Below are positions 1-6,128 of a stretch of 10,265 nucleotides of DNA, in pieces. Under the pieces are notes generated by a model that was not told where the DNA came from, did not search any database, and was given only the letters and a program-made list of their open reading frames with translations. The first letter of the stretch is position 1. The number at the start of each line of letters is the position of its first letter. A program made the position numbers and the translations under genes. This DNA comes from SAR202 cluster bacterium (GTDB lineage: Bacteria > Chloroflexota > Dehalococcoidia > Lucifugimonadales > UBA3495): contig VFHF01000097.1 in the NCBI GenBank assembly GCA_009392095.1, positions 1-10,265 of the forward strand, written 5' to 3'.

Positions 1-2
1 TT

Positions 3-68
3 CTAGAACATGTCGGTTCCTGGGTACTGGAATCCAACAATGTGATCGCCAAAGCCATTGCGGCATAG
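3..68 (+). CDS. possible C-terminal end of a gene entering from the left edge
   Basis: From base 3 the plus strand reads 21 sense codons (LEHVGSWVLESNNVIAKAIA, then A) before TAG at 66-68. The composition is protein-like and many codons end in G or C, while the other forward frames are less convincing. No family can be named from such a short piece. The next codon after the stop, in the same frame, is an ATG that opens a further 34 sense codons. The TAG may therefore be a genuine gene end, a nonsense mutation or a sequencing error inside a longer gene. Confidence is low because of the length. Confidence 0.3.
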   Translation, partial: LEHVGSWVLESNNVIAKAIAA

Positions 69-173
69 ATGGACAGGCCGTTGGAATGGGCCGTTGGTTT
101 CTTCTTTGGTAACACCGAACTTAGCATGGAACTTTGGACGGTGATTGCTGGTATATCAGGGTTCCACGACTAG
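69..173 (+). CDS. short 34-residue ORF abutting an in-frame TAG
   Basis: ATG at 69-71 directly follows TAG 66-68 in the same frame and runs to TAG at 171-173. The product begins MDRPLEWAVGFFFGNTELSM, continues with a hydrophobic stretch (WTVIAGISG) and ends in FHD. No Shine-Dalgarno motif precedes the ATG, so independent initiation would need coupling to the upstream frame. The alternative is that this is the true C-terminus of the upstream protein, cut by an amber codon. No family is recognised. The protein-like composition on both sides of the stop is the reason for listing it. Confidence 0.28.
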   Translation: MDRPLEWAVGFFFGNTELSMELWTVIAGISGFHD

Positions 174-185
174 GCTGCTTTCGGC

Positions 186-224
186 TAGTATCCTCTAATC
201 TACTCAGCGTTGGAGGATACTATG
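186..224 (+). promoter_or_regulatory. perfect 10-bp inverted repeat enclosing the RBS and start codon
   Basis: TAGTATCCTC (186-195) and GAGGATACTA (213-222) are exact reverse complements separated by 17 bases, and T196-G212 could add a wobble pair. The right arm contains most of the GGAGG Shine-Dalgarno (212-216) and the A of the ATG at 222. Folded in mRNA, the left arm (CCTC) would mask the ribosome binding site. This is the geometry of a translational switch such as a thermometer or a protein- or sRNA-opened hairpin. As DNA it could also be an operator dyad. The pairing is seen directly; the regulatory role is inferred. Confidence 0.55.
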
Positions 225-527
225 CTTTTCCATGTAACAGCCCAACATTCCTGGGAATCTTGTGTCGGAAAGATGATGGCAGAGGGTACGGTCAGCCGTG
301 AAACTGGAATCGAAGGGGAGAAATGGGTTGAAGGCAACGAGGATGTAAAAGTCATAGCAGCAGGGGGATATCAATCGGCGCACAGGTATTATGCGGTGGT
401 AGAAGCCGATGAATATGCTTCGGTAGTTTTGCTATTTAATGGATTGATGTTTAGAGGCGACGTAGACATTCTTCCAATGACCGACATGATTGCCAGGAGA
501 AAGGAGCTTGGGAATTGGGGTAAGTAG
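222..527 (+). CDS. small DUF3303-like alpha/beta protein (101 aa)
   Basis: The ATG at 222 is chosen because GGAGG (212-216) lies five bases upstream. A TTG at 210 in the same frame overlaps that site and is unlikely to be the start. The 101-residue product is soluble, without a signal peptide or membrane segment. It starts MLFHVTAQHSW, and its middle carries a strand-like YYAVVEADEYASVVLLFN followed by DVDILPMTDM. That order (N-terminal strand, VVEADD-like strand, helix, then a D-x-x-V/I-x-P-V/M strand) resembles the small ferredoxin-like DUF3303 family, whose function is not known. The family call is from pattern memory and moderate. It appears monocistronic, with a hairpin over its RBS and a strong terminator about 50 bases after the stop. 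Confidence 0.72.
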   Translation: MLFHVTAQHSWESCVGKMMAEGTVSRETGIEGEKWVEGNEDVKVIAAGGYQSAHRYYAVVEADEYASVVLLFNGLMFRGDVDILPMTDMIARRKELGNWGK

Positions 528-577
528 TAGCTTTCCATGGGAATCGGTCAACGTTTGGCAATTTGACCAAAGAAGAA

Positions 578-607
578 GGCCCGCAGATTTCGGTCTACGG
601 GCCTTTT
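578..607 (+). terminator. rho-independent terminator, probably bidirectional
   Basis: GGCCCG (578-583) pairs with CGGGCC (598-603). After one C/A mismatch the stem continues AGA/TCT around a TTTCGG loop. TTTT follows at 604-607 and an A-rich stretch (569-577) precedes it, so on the minus strand the hairpin is followed by TTCTTCTTT. It ends the 222-527 transcript. It could also stop minus-strand transcripts that leave the glutamine-synthetase operon at 957, which has no nearer obvious terminator. A weaker inverted repeat, GGTCAA/TTGACC (546-551, 563-568), lies just upstream. Confidence 0.82.
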
Positions 608-622
608 CCGCGCCTAAAAACG

Positions 623-716
623 TGGTGCCGAAGGTCAGAGTCGAACTGACACAGGGTCACCCCTACCGGTTTTTGAGTCTGGTGCGAGTCGTTCTAATCA
701 GTTTCATCATGGAACC
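623..716 (-). pseudogene. degenerate tRNA-Leu (CAA anticodon) remnant
   Basis: Read on the minus strand, the 3' half is a clear leucine-type tRNA. It has a CTCAAAA anticodon loop (671-677, anticodon CAA), a long variable arm with GGGGTGACCC, a T arm GTCAG-TTCGACT-CTGAC, and the 3' end CTTCGGC-ACCA (CCA at 623-625). The matching 5' acceptor strand GCCGAAG is absent. The bases where it should be (710-716) read GGTTCCA and do not pair. The anticodon stem CCAGA/ACCGG has two mismatches, and the D-arm region only loosely resembles leucine tRNAs. The element is therefore probably non-functional: a decayed tRNA, or a tRNA 3'-end copy of the kind left at integration sites. Confidence 0.55.
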
Positions 717-793
717 TACTCAATGATCGGTTCTCTAGTTGTGCTTGCCGGTATGGTCTGTCTGATCAAGGGCGTCGGCCAAACGAGCTAGAC

Positions 794-862
794 ATACGGA
801 CAATTCCCGTAGTGCAGCGGCGACAGAATGGTCCGTGTTTGGAGTTCGACTCTCCTCCGTAT
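794..862 (+). pseudogene. tRNA-like element, cysteine-type similarity, degenerate
   Basis: ATACGGA (794-800) and TCCGTAT (856-862) form a perfect 7-bp acceptor-like stem. They bracket a T arm GGAG-TTCGACT-CTCC (841-855). The interior contains TGCAGCGG and TCCGTG, which match the D/anticodon region of bacterial tRNA-Cys, but the anticodon loop is disrupted and no GCA anticodon is in place. The D arm is not canonical and the 3' end reads TCACC rather than a discriminator plus CCA. An outer repeat, TTGCCGGT/ACCGGCAA (745-752, 865-872), encloses it. It is best described as a tRNA-derived remnant or a structured tRNA-like RNA; the identity is uncertain. Confidence 0.33.
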
Positions 863-956
863 TCACCGGCAATGCCCACTAAGGACACCGTAATAGGGGG
901 CGGGTTCAACGATTGTTTACCGTAATAACACCCTTAAAATCCTTGACGAATACTCG

Positions 957-2315
957 CTAGAAGAGTGTCAAGTATTGATCGATTTCCCATGGTGTTACTT
1001 GGCGCCGGAATTCCCGCAATTCGGCTTCTTTTAGGGCTACAAATTCTTTGTAGATGACCCCCAACGATTCTTGGACTACTTCGTCTTTCTTCAACTCCGC
1101 CAACGATTCGTCCAAGGTCTGAGGCAATATTCGAATTCCCCGGAGCCGGATCTCTTCTAGGCTTAGACTGTATAAATTCCCCAGATTAGGTTCTCCGGGG
1201 TCTAATTTTTTTTGTACTCCATCCAATCCAGCCATGACGTAGGCGCTGAGGGCTAGATATGGGTTTGCTGCCGACGACATACTGCGCTCTTCAAGCTGGC
1301 CAGGTCCGGGGGTTCGGATCATCTGGGTCCTGTTGTTGTCTCCATACGATATGTTCGCAGGCGTCCACAGGAAATCAAAATTGGTAAACGTTATGCCAGG
1401 TTCCACCTGCAGCCGTTTATAACAATTTATTGTCGGTGACATCACCGAGCATAACGCGGGCGCGTGGGCAAAAATTCCGCCGATAAATTGATAGGCGAGC
1501 GACGACAAGCCCAACCCTCGTGGGTCTTCGTCATCAAGGAAGAGGTTCTCATTGGTGACAGCGTCCGCCAAGTGGTAGTGGATATGGCCTCCATTTCCGA
1601 CCCGGCCGGTGAAAGGCTGGGCCATGTGAGTGGCGATGGCGCCTATCTCATGAGCGAACTCGCTCGCCATCATCTTGAAGAACGTGTAGCGGTCAGCCGT
1701 TGTCAATGCGTTCGAGTATGCGAAGTTGATTTCATATTGGCCATTGCCGTCTTCGTGGTCGGACTGGTAAGGCTCCCAACCTAGACGGCTCATCGCATCC
1801 ATCATTCGGCGAAGGTAGCCGACAGCGACTGAAGTTCCCTTGAAGTCGTAGCAAGGGTATCGAAGATTATCCACTTTGTTGGGGTCCCAAACGTCAATCG
1901 ATCCGTTCTCGTTCTTGGTGACTAGGTGGTGCTCTGGCTCGAGTCCTACGTTGAAGGTGAATCCGCTACTGCGCACTTGCGACAGGATGCGTTTCAAGTT
2001 TTGCCGAGGACAAAAGAGAAGCGGTTCCCCGTCAACGAACAGGTCACTCGCGAAGCGAGCGACGCCATCGGTCCACGGGACCAGCGTGTAGGAGTCCAGG
2101 TCGATCCGAGCCGCCATGTCATGTGAATTTGGGGCCTGACCCAGACCGGGAATAGCGGATCCAGCGAACGGAACTCCATCATCGATCATTCTGTCAAATT
2201 GGTTGGTTGGAACCAATTTCACCTTGGGGGAGCCGTGCAGATCGACGAACTGGGCAAGCAAATAGTGAACGTCGTCGTTCAATACTCGTTCTCTAATCTC
2301 TTCTCTCGTTGCCAT
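957..2315 (-). CDS. glutamine synthetase-like ligase, type III / gamma-glutamylamide synthetase family
   Basis: This is a full-length enzyme of about 452 residues with the glutamine-synthetase fold. Family members use ATP and glutamate to amidate ammonia or an amine. Visible motifs, numbered from the upstream TTG: the metal-binding GLEPEHH (126-132), HEDGNGQYEINF (189-200), NGGHIHYHL (243-251), YKRL (301-304), DNNRTQMIR (328-336) and EERSMSSAANPYLAL (344-358). The spacing resembles GlnT (type III) and methylamine-type gamma-glutamylamide synthetases more than classical GlnA, so the acceptor may be an organic amine. ATG at 2315 is preferred; a TTG at 2321 would overlap the preceding stop as TTGA. 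It is the last gene of a three-gene operon with a PLP decarboxylase and DUF3326. That context favours an amine substrate, but this is inference. Confidence 0.9.
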   Translation of the reverse strand: MATREEIRERVLNDDVHYLLAQFVDLHGSPKVKLVPTNQFDRMIDDGVPFAGSAIPGLGQAPNSHDMAARIDLDSYTLVPWTDGVARFASDLFVDGEPLLFCPRQNLKRILSQVRSSGFTFNVGLEPEHHLVTKNENGSIDVWDPNKVDNLRYPCYDFKGTSVAVGYLRRMMDAMSRLGWEPYQSDHEDGNGQYEINFAYSNALTTADRYTFFKMMASEFAHEIGAIATHMAQPFTGRVGNGGHIHYHLADAVTNENLFLDDEDPRGLGLSSLAYQFIGGIFAHAPALCSVMSPTINCYKRLQVEPGITFTNFDFLWTPANISYGDNNRTQMIRTPGPGQLEERSMSSAANPYLALSAYVMAGLDGVQKKLDPGEPNLGNLYSLSLEEIRLRGIRILPQTLDESLAELKKDEVVQESLGVIYKEFVALKEAELREFRRQVTPWEIDQYLTLF

Positions 2316-2317
2316 CG

Positions 2318-3673
2318 TCAATGGAGTTGTTCCGGCATCGACAGGGATGTTGGGGTTTGTTCAAGCGGGATAGATTGAAGAGGCCGGCGGACGGCGGACG
2401 GATCTATACCGGTCCGGATAGCGCTCAAAACGCCCGAGGCCTCCCAATAATTCTCGACGATATGCAACTGTCCACTCGCCCAGGGAAGCGCTTCTAGATC
2501 GTTCTTCATAAGGTTCAGGTTTTCTCGGACAGCGATGACCGGAATCCCTTGTTCCAAGGCCGCGAACGTCGGTAGTCCGAGGCAACCATCAGGTATCACC
2601 AGGCACGAAATATCCCGTGCCGTCAATACGCCAAGATCCCTCATGGCCTCGGGATCTCTAATTATTTTCGGGCTTCTTTGAAGGCCCTTGAGGACACATT
2701 GCAAGAAACTGACCGAGATGACTTCCGCAGCCATTCGAGGGTCGACAACACCGGTTTCTATATCCAAAACAGCCTGCGATTCCAGCATCGGAGCGTGCGC
2801 AGACGGTAGGTCATACAGGCTTGAAATCGTATGAGTGAGCATAGATTCAACCCCTCCCCATGGGTTTACTATGTCTCCGTCACTGCAGAAGTAGTCGCTG
2901 TAATAGTGCAGCGGTGTCGAGATAACAGATGCAATTGCGACGGCGTCATATTCTCCGCGGTATTTATCAAGGAGATAAAAAAGGTTCTCAAAACCTTCGA
3001 CGCTGCCGGCAGCTCTTTCGGATTCGGTGTAGTCGGGACGCATCACCAACGGACGGTCCATCTCTATCACTCTCGGGCAATTCAGCCCGTATGAGGACCG
3101 TGCCGCGTTTACCGCATTCACCGCCAGGTCCGTGAATATCCGATCGGAGTGTGGATGTAGCAGCACCAACACTCGATTTCCCCGGACCGGTTGTATTCCA
3201 ACTGTTCCCATGATCAGCCGGCACAAAACACTACCTTCTACATAATGAGCATTTGCCGGCATCTCGTTGATGTCAGATGCGTTCACCACGTTGGGATGAA
3301 TGATCAGGCTGTCGCACACGGAGGCCAATAATTGGGCCACTGGGGTTGCGTCACCGGCATGTCCTCCGATGGCGGCGCCGATTCCGGTTGGAATCAACAT
3401 AGCCACGTTGAATCGACCGGTGTTCTCCGACTGCCGCTTGCGAAATTCCAGCGCCATGCCAGACGAAATCAGATGGGCGTCCTCGCCAGCTTGGTAGGTA
3501 GTCGCCTCGCAATTGTAAGAGTCCTGGTTCGACTCAGTGATCACTAGTCGGACCAACTCCTCCCCTACAGGAAGTTTCTCTTTGGTTTGATCGGCCAGCC
3601 ATTTAAGAGCGCTGCCGTCAACGGGAGGACGAGGTAGCTGAAAATCAATTTCTGAAACGCGCAATGACTTCAA
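2318..3673 (-). CDS. DUF3326 family protein of unknown function
   Basis: The product is about 451 residues, with no signal peptide or clear membrane segment. The DUF3326 core begins near residue 88 with the signature MLIPTGIGAAIGGHAGDATP, followed by SVCDSLIIHPNVVNASDINEMP. The C-terminal half has NPWGGVESMLTHTISS, SFLQCVLKGLQRSPKII and VIPDGCLGLPTFAALEQGIP plus VIAV, all in the order I recall for this family. No reaction is established for DUF3326. Residues 1-87 form an extra N-terminal region. The start is uncertain. TTG at 3673 and another TTG at 3666 (three codons in) both lie behind a GGGGG tract, and the second has the better spacing. The gene overlaps the end of the decarboxylase gene and couples directly to the ligase gene, so it probably acts in the same pathway. 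Confidence 0.88.
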   Translation of the reverse strand: MKSLRVSEIDFQLPRPPVDGSALKWLADQTKEKLPVGEELVRLVITESNQDSYNCEATTYQAGEDAHLISSGMALEFRKRQSENTGRFNVAMLIPTGIGAAIGGHAGDATPVAQLLASVCDSLIIHPNVVNASDINEMPANAHYVEGSVLCRLIMGTVGIQPVRGNRVLVLLHPHSDRIFTDLAVNAVNAARSSYGLNCPRVIEMDRPLVMRPDYTESERAAGSVEGFENLFYLLDKYRGEYDAVAIASVISTPLHYYSDYFCSDGDIVNPWGGVESMLTHTISSLYDLPSAHAPMLESQAVLDIETGVVDPRMAAEVISVSFLQCVLKGLQRSPKIIRDPEAMRDLGVLTARDISCLVIPDGCLGLPTFAALEQGIPVIAVRENLNLMKNDLEALPWASGQLHIVENYWEASGVLSAIRTGIDPSAVRRPLQSIPLEQTPTSLSMPEQLH

Positions 3674-5015
3674 ACCCCCATCTTGCAGATTGCTCTTCCA
3701 AGGTGAATTCTTTCATCAAAGTGACTTCACCATTGACGCCAAGGGAATAGATCGAAGGCAGTGGGAGTCCGTTGAACGTATGGGCCTTTACCAGGTTGTA
3801 TGCCCCGACGCCATACATCACAATTGTGGATCCAATCTCCAGTGGCTCGGCAAACGCATATTCGCCGAAAACATCACCCGCCAAGCATGTAGACCCGGCG
3901 ATGATATAGGGGAATCGTCCGCCGTCGACGTCCAACAGGACGTCAGGGCGCCATTCATATTCGAAAGATTCGGGCAGATGGTTCACAGTCGTGTCTAAAA
4001 CCGCGATGGACCTGTCCTCGCTCTTGATCAGGTCAAGTACTTTGGAAACCAGAAAGCCCGCGTCCCGCACGAACGCCGAACCTGGCTCGATATAGACGTC
4101 GAGACCATATTTCGTCTGCAGAGAGGCGACGGCTTCGTAAAATGCATCATGATTCGTGCTGTCTTTGTCGAACAGGTAACCGCCGCCAAGATTGATCCAC
4201 GTCAGACCTGTCAACACCTGATCGAGTTCCCTTTCCAATTTTTGGACCGACACCAAAACCTCTTGAAGATCTGGAGAGTTGCAGTTGTTGTGAAAAAGCA
4301 ATCCGCTGATGCCGTGGGACGCCGGGGAACGTCGACCCAATGCCTCTTTGATGGCGTAGGCGGATATTCCAAGTTTTGAGTAAGCCCGGCACGGGTCGTA
4401 TCGAGGATCGTCAAGAAATGAAACTTCCGGGTTCACTCGTAGCCCGATCTCCAGGTCTTTCGCCACGTCATCCTTGTGGCGCATCCATTGGGACACCGTA
4501 TTGAAGGAGATGTAATCGCAATTCTCAGATATCTTGCTGATTTGATCCGGCCTCAGACCCGGAGTCGTTAGATGAACAATACCTTCTGCCGGAAGGGAAT
4601 TTTTTGCGGTGGTTGCTTCGAACAGGGAACTTGTGGAAAACCCATGGACATAGGGTTCAATCAGGTCCAATACCCAGGGCAGAGTTAACGCCTTGATTGA
4701 GTAGAGTAGTTTGCAGTTCGCTTGGTCAGAGATCTTCTTGAGGTGTTGACACCGGGACTTGATGAATGCATCTTCGTAGACGAACGCTGGCGTCGCAATC
4801 GAATCTGCGGCGCCCGCAAACACCACTGCTAGTTCGGCTAATTCGTCAATTGTCGCTTGATTGGGATTGGTGCTCAAAATCGAACTATTTCCTATGGAAT
4901 TGAGTAACCACGGACGCCGCGCTTCGCCGGGTCCACACTTGCCCCAACAGCGATGAAATTCAACCCACATTTGCGTCGGGAGACTACTTTGTAAGGGACC
5001 CGCTCTCGTTTGCAT
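3645..5015 (-). CDS. carboxynorspermidine decarboxylase-like PLP enzyme (alanine-racemase-fold group IV)
   Basis: This PLP-dependent decarboxylase has an alanine-racemase-fold barrel and resembles NspC (carboxynorspermidine/carboxyspermidine decarboxylase). Visible landmarks are ATPAFVYEDAF (74-84), the PLP lysine in YSIKAL (K108), GLRVNPEVSF (191-200), LLFHNNCNS (239-247), the glycine loop WINLGGGY (273-280), YIEPG (308-312), the catalytic cysteine segment STCLAGDVFGEY (375-386) and VGAYNLVKAHTFNGLPLPS (403-421). The first 45 or so residues look non-conserved. A TTG at 4877 (residue 47), with AGGA about 12 bases upstream, would give a family-typical 410-residue protein, so the ATG at 5015 may be too early. 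It is first in the operon with DUF3326 and the amidoligase. The substrate could be a carboxylated polyamine or another diamino acid. Confidence 0.88.
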   Translation of the reverse strand: MQTRAGPLQSSLPTQMWVEFHRCWGKCGPGEARRPWLLNSIGNSSILSTNPNQATIDELAELAVVFAGAADSIATPAFVYEDAFIKSRCQHLKKISDQANCKLLYSIKALTLPWVLDLIEPYVHGFSTSSLFEATTAKNSLPAEGIVHLTTPGLRPDQISKISENCDYISFNTVSQWMRHKDDVAKDLEIGLRVNPEVSFLDDPRYDPCRAYSKLGISAYAIKEALGRRSPASHGISGLLFHNNCNSPDLQEVLVSVQKLERELDQVLTGLTWINLGGGYLFDKDSTNHDAFYEAVASLQTKYGLDVYIEPGSAFVRDAGFLVSKVLDLIKSEDRSIAVLDTTVNHLPESFEYEWRPDVLLDVDGGRFPYIIAGSTCLAGDVFGEYAFAEPLEIGSTIVMYGVGAYNLVKAHTFNGLPLPSIYSLGVNGEVTLMKEFTLEEQSARWGFEVIARFRN

Positions 5016-5076
5016 TGAACCGAGGATTTATTCAAGCGAATCCAATTTAATCTAACCAAATTCACGATGAGATTGT

Positions 5077-5105
5077 TTGACCTGCTCTAGCGTGCCCACT
5101 ACAAT
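5077..5105 (+). promoter_or_regulatory. sigma70-type promoter for the DUF350 gene
   Basis: TTGACC (5077-5082) and TACAAT (5100-5105) are separated by exactly 17 bases and each differs from the sigma70 consensus at one position. Transcription would start near 5112 and give a leader of roughly 110 nt before the ATG at 5225. No equally good promoter was found for the divergent minus-strand decarboxylase operon. Confidence 0.65.
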
Positions 5106-5119
5106 AGCAAAATCCGCGA

Positions 5120-5156
5120 GATAGGTCGATATCTATCATTATTTGGTCGAATAATG
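5120..5156 (+). repeat. paired inverted repeats with GGTCGA direct repeats in the DUF350 leader
   Basis: CATTATT (5137-5143) and AATAATG (5150-5156) are a perfect 7-bp inverted repeat around TGGTCG. Immediately upstream, GATAG (5120-5124) and CTATC (5133-5137) form a second, 5-bp repeat that shares C5137 with the first, so the two folds compete. GGTCGA occurs at 5124-5129 and 5145-5150, 21 bp apart or about two helical turns. The position just downstream of the promoter suggests an operator or a leader RNA structure. The repeats are seen; the function is inferred. Confidence 0.4.
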
Positions 5157-5224
5157 TCTGATATTTACCAACACATCGGCTATGATTCGGAATGTAGAAG
5201 GAACGGAGTTCAAGTGGTGGAGCA

Positions 5225-6112
5225 ATGATTGACGCATTTATCGATACACTGGGAATTATTCCCCGTGGATTAGTGTTTGTCGGGCTCGGGTTGGTCGTAT
5301 TGATGATTGCCAAATTGGCGAGAGATATCATCACCCCCTACAAGATCGATGAAGAAATCATCGGCAAGAATAATCTGGCGGTCGCAGTGCGGCTTAGCGG
5401 CTACTTCATGGGGGTCATTTTCGTATTTCTTGGCGCTTTGTACCAGCCGATTTCATCCATAGCAGTGGATGGTTTGGGATTCGACCGTGAGTATGCCGAG
5501 GACATTCTAAGAGTGTTTCTCTATTCCCTAGCGGGCATCGCCGCTCTTAACCTGGTGAGGATATTCATGAACCGGTTAATACTCTTCCGGTTCGATATCG
5601 AAAAAGAGGTGGTCGAAGGCCAAAATGTCGGCAGTGGGGCCGCTGAGTTCGGCATGTACATCGCCACCGGATTATTGATCGCCGGTTCCGTGGCTGGAGA
5701 AGGGGGTGGACCGGATACGGCCGCGGCGTTCTTTGGAATGGGGTTGGTGCTTCTGGTTGTATTCGCTTTGTTTTACCAATTGACCACTTCATTTGATATG
5801 CATTCCGAGATTGAGGGGAAGAATACGGCCGTAGGTATCGCGTTGGGAGGAAACCTGATCGCTATCGGCTTAGTGATATTCAAGGCGGTGTTCGGGGATT
5901 TTGACGGGTGGAACGAGGGAGTCGCGGCTTTTATCACCTTTGGAGTGATTGGCTTCGCGCTACTTTACGTGATGAGATTACTGCTGGACAAGATGCTGCT
6001 GCCCACAGTTTCTGCGTCGAAGTCCATCGCGGTCGACCGCAATCTGGGCGTGGCTTTCATAGAGAGCGCAGTGGTTATCAGTTCTGCATTGATACTATTC
6101 ATAGCCATCTGA
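5225..6112 (+). CDS. DUF350 integral membrane protein, duplicated domain (295 aa)
   Basis: The product is strongly hydrophobic with about eight predicted membrane segments (near 14-33, 52-72, 95-115, 140-156, 167-187, 203-221, 231-252 and 275-295). It carries four copies of a short motif with a near-invariant Asn: KNNLAVAVRLSG (48-59), GQNVGSGAAEFG (132-143), GKNTAVGIALGG (198-209) and DRNLGVAFIESA (271-282). This is the pattern of DUF350 (YjfL-like), here two tandem domains. The biochemical role of DUF350 is not established. It often neighbours polyamine-related and YgiB/YjfM-like lipoprotein genes. GGAG lies only two bases before the ATG at 5225, a short spacing, but no better start is visible. 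It is divergent from the decarboxylase operon and convergent with the 371-residue gene, with a 16-bp gap. Confidence 0.88.
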   Translation: MIDAFIDTLGIIPRGLVFVGLGLVVLMIAKLARDIITPYKIDEEIIGKNNLAVAVRLSGYFMGVIFVFLGALYQPISSIAVDGLGFDREYAEDILRVFLYSLAGIAALNLVRIFMNRLILFRFDIEKEVVEGQNVGSGAAEFGMYIATGLLIAGSVAGEGGGPDTAAAFFGMGLVLLVVFALFYQLTTSFDMHSEIEGKNTAVGIALGGNLIAIGLVIFKAVFGDFDGWNEGVAAFITFGVIGFALLYVMRLLLDKMLLPTVSASKSIAVDRNLGVAFIESAVVISSALILFIAI

Positions 6113-6128
6113 CGAGGTCGGAGCTCTT

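Larger units (their letters stand above)
608..956. other. intergenic region without a convincing protein gene
   Basis: Apart from the two tRNA-like remnants, this stretch has no coding region I would defend. It holds a nine-base direct repeat, ACCGTAATA at 887-895 and 919-927 (32-bp spacing), just past the end of the glutamine-synthetase gene. It also holds a 22-codon plus-strand ORF (723-791, starting MIGSLVVLAGMVC) with no good ribosome binding site. No integrase, transposase or promoter of quality was seen. Confidence 0.6.

Noticed and set aside
76..97. Direct repeat GGCCGTTGG twice with a 13-bp period
   Set aside because: There are only two short copies within a frame that appears coding; chance is a sufficient explanation.
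152..157. Extended -10 (TGGTATATC) as the promoter for the 222-527 gene
   Set aside because: No acceptable -35 hexamer lies at 16-18 bp spacing, so the evidence is too weak to list.
490..726. 78-codon plus-strand ORF over the terminator and tRNA-Leu remnant
   Set aside because: It runs through the terminator hairpin and the tRNA-like sequence, has no sensible RBS, and is not protein-like.
723..791. 22-codon hydrophobic plus-strand ORF (MIGSLVVLAGMVCLIKGVG...)
   Set aside because: It is attractive as a small membrane peptide or gene-tail remnant, but there is only a weak GGAA upstream and no conservation evidence. Its open frame upstream overlaps the tRNA remnant.
745..872. TTGCCGGT/ACCGGCAA as the acceptor stem of a larger tRNA or tmRNA
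   Set aside because: The T arm is nine bases away from the 3' strand instead of adjacent, and no tmRNA 5' signature or tag frame was found.
887..927. ACCGTAATA direct repeats 32 bp apart as plasmid-type iterons or a CRISPR-like array
   Set aside because: Two nine-base copies are too few and too short, with no replication or Cas genes nearby.
5062..5334. 90-codon minus-strand ORF across the divergent promoter region
   Set aside because: It covers the promoter, the leader repeats and the start of the DUF350 gene in antisense, and has no RBS or recognisable domain.
6113..6128. Terminator between the convergent DUF350 and 371-residue genes
   Set aside because: The gap is only 16 bp and holds GAGCTC plus a short T run without a real stem; the transcripts probably overlap.
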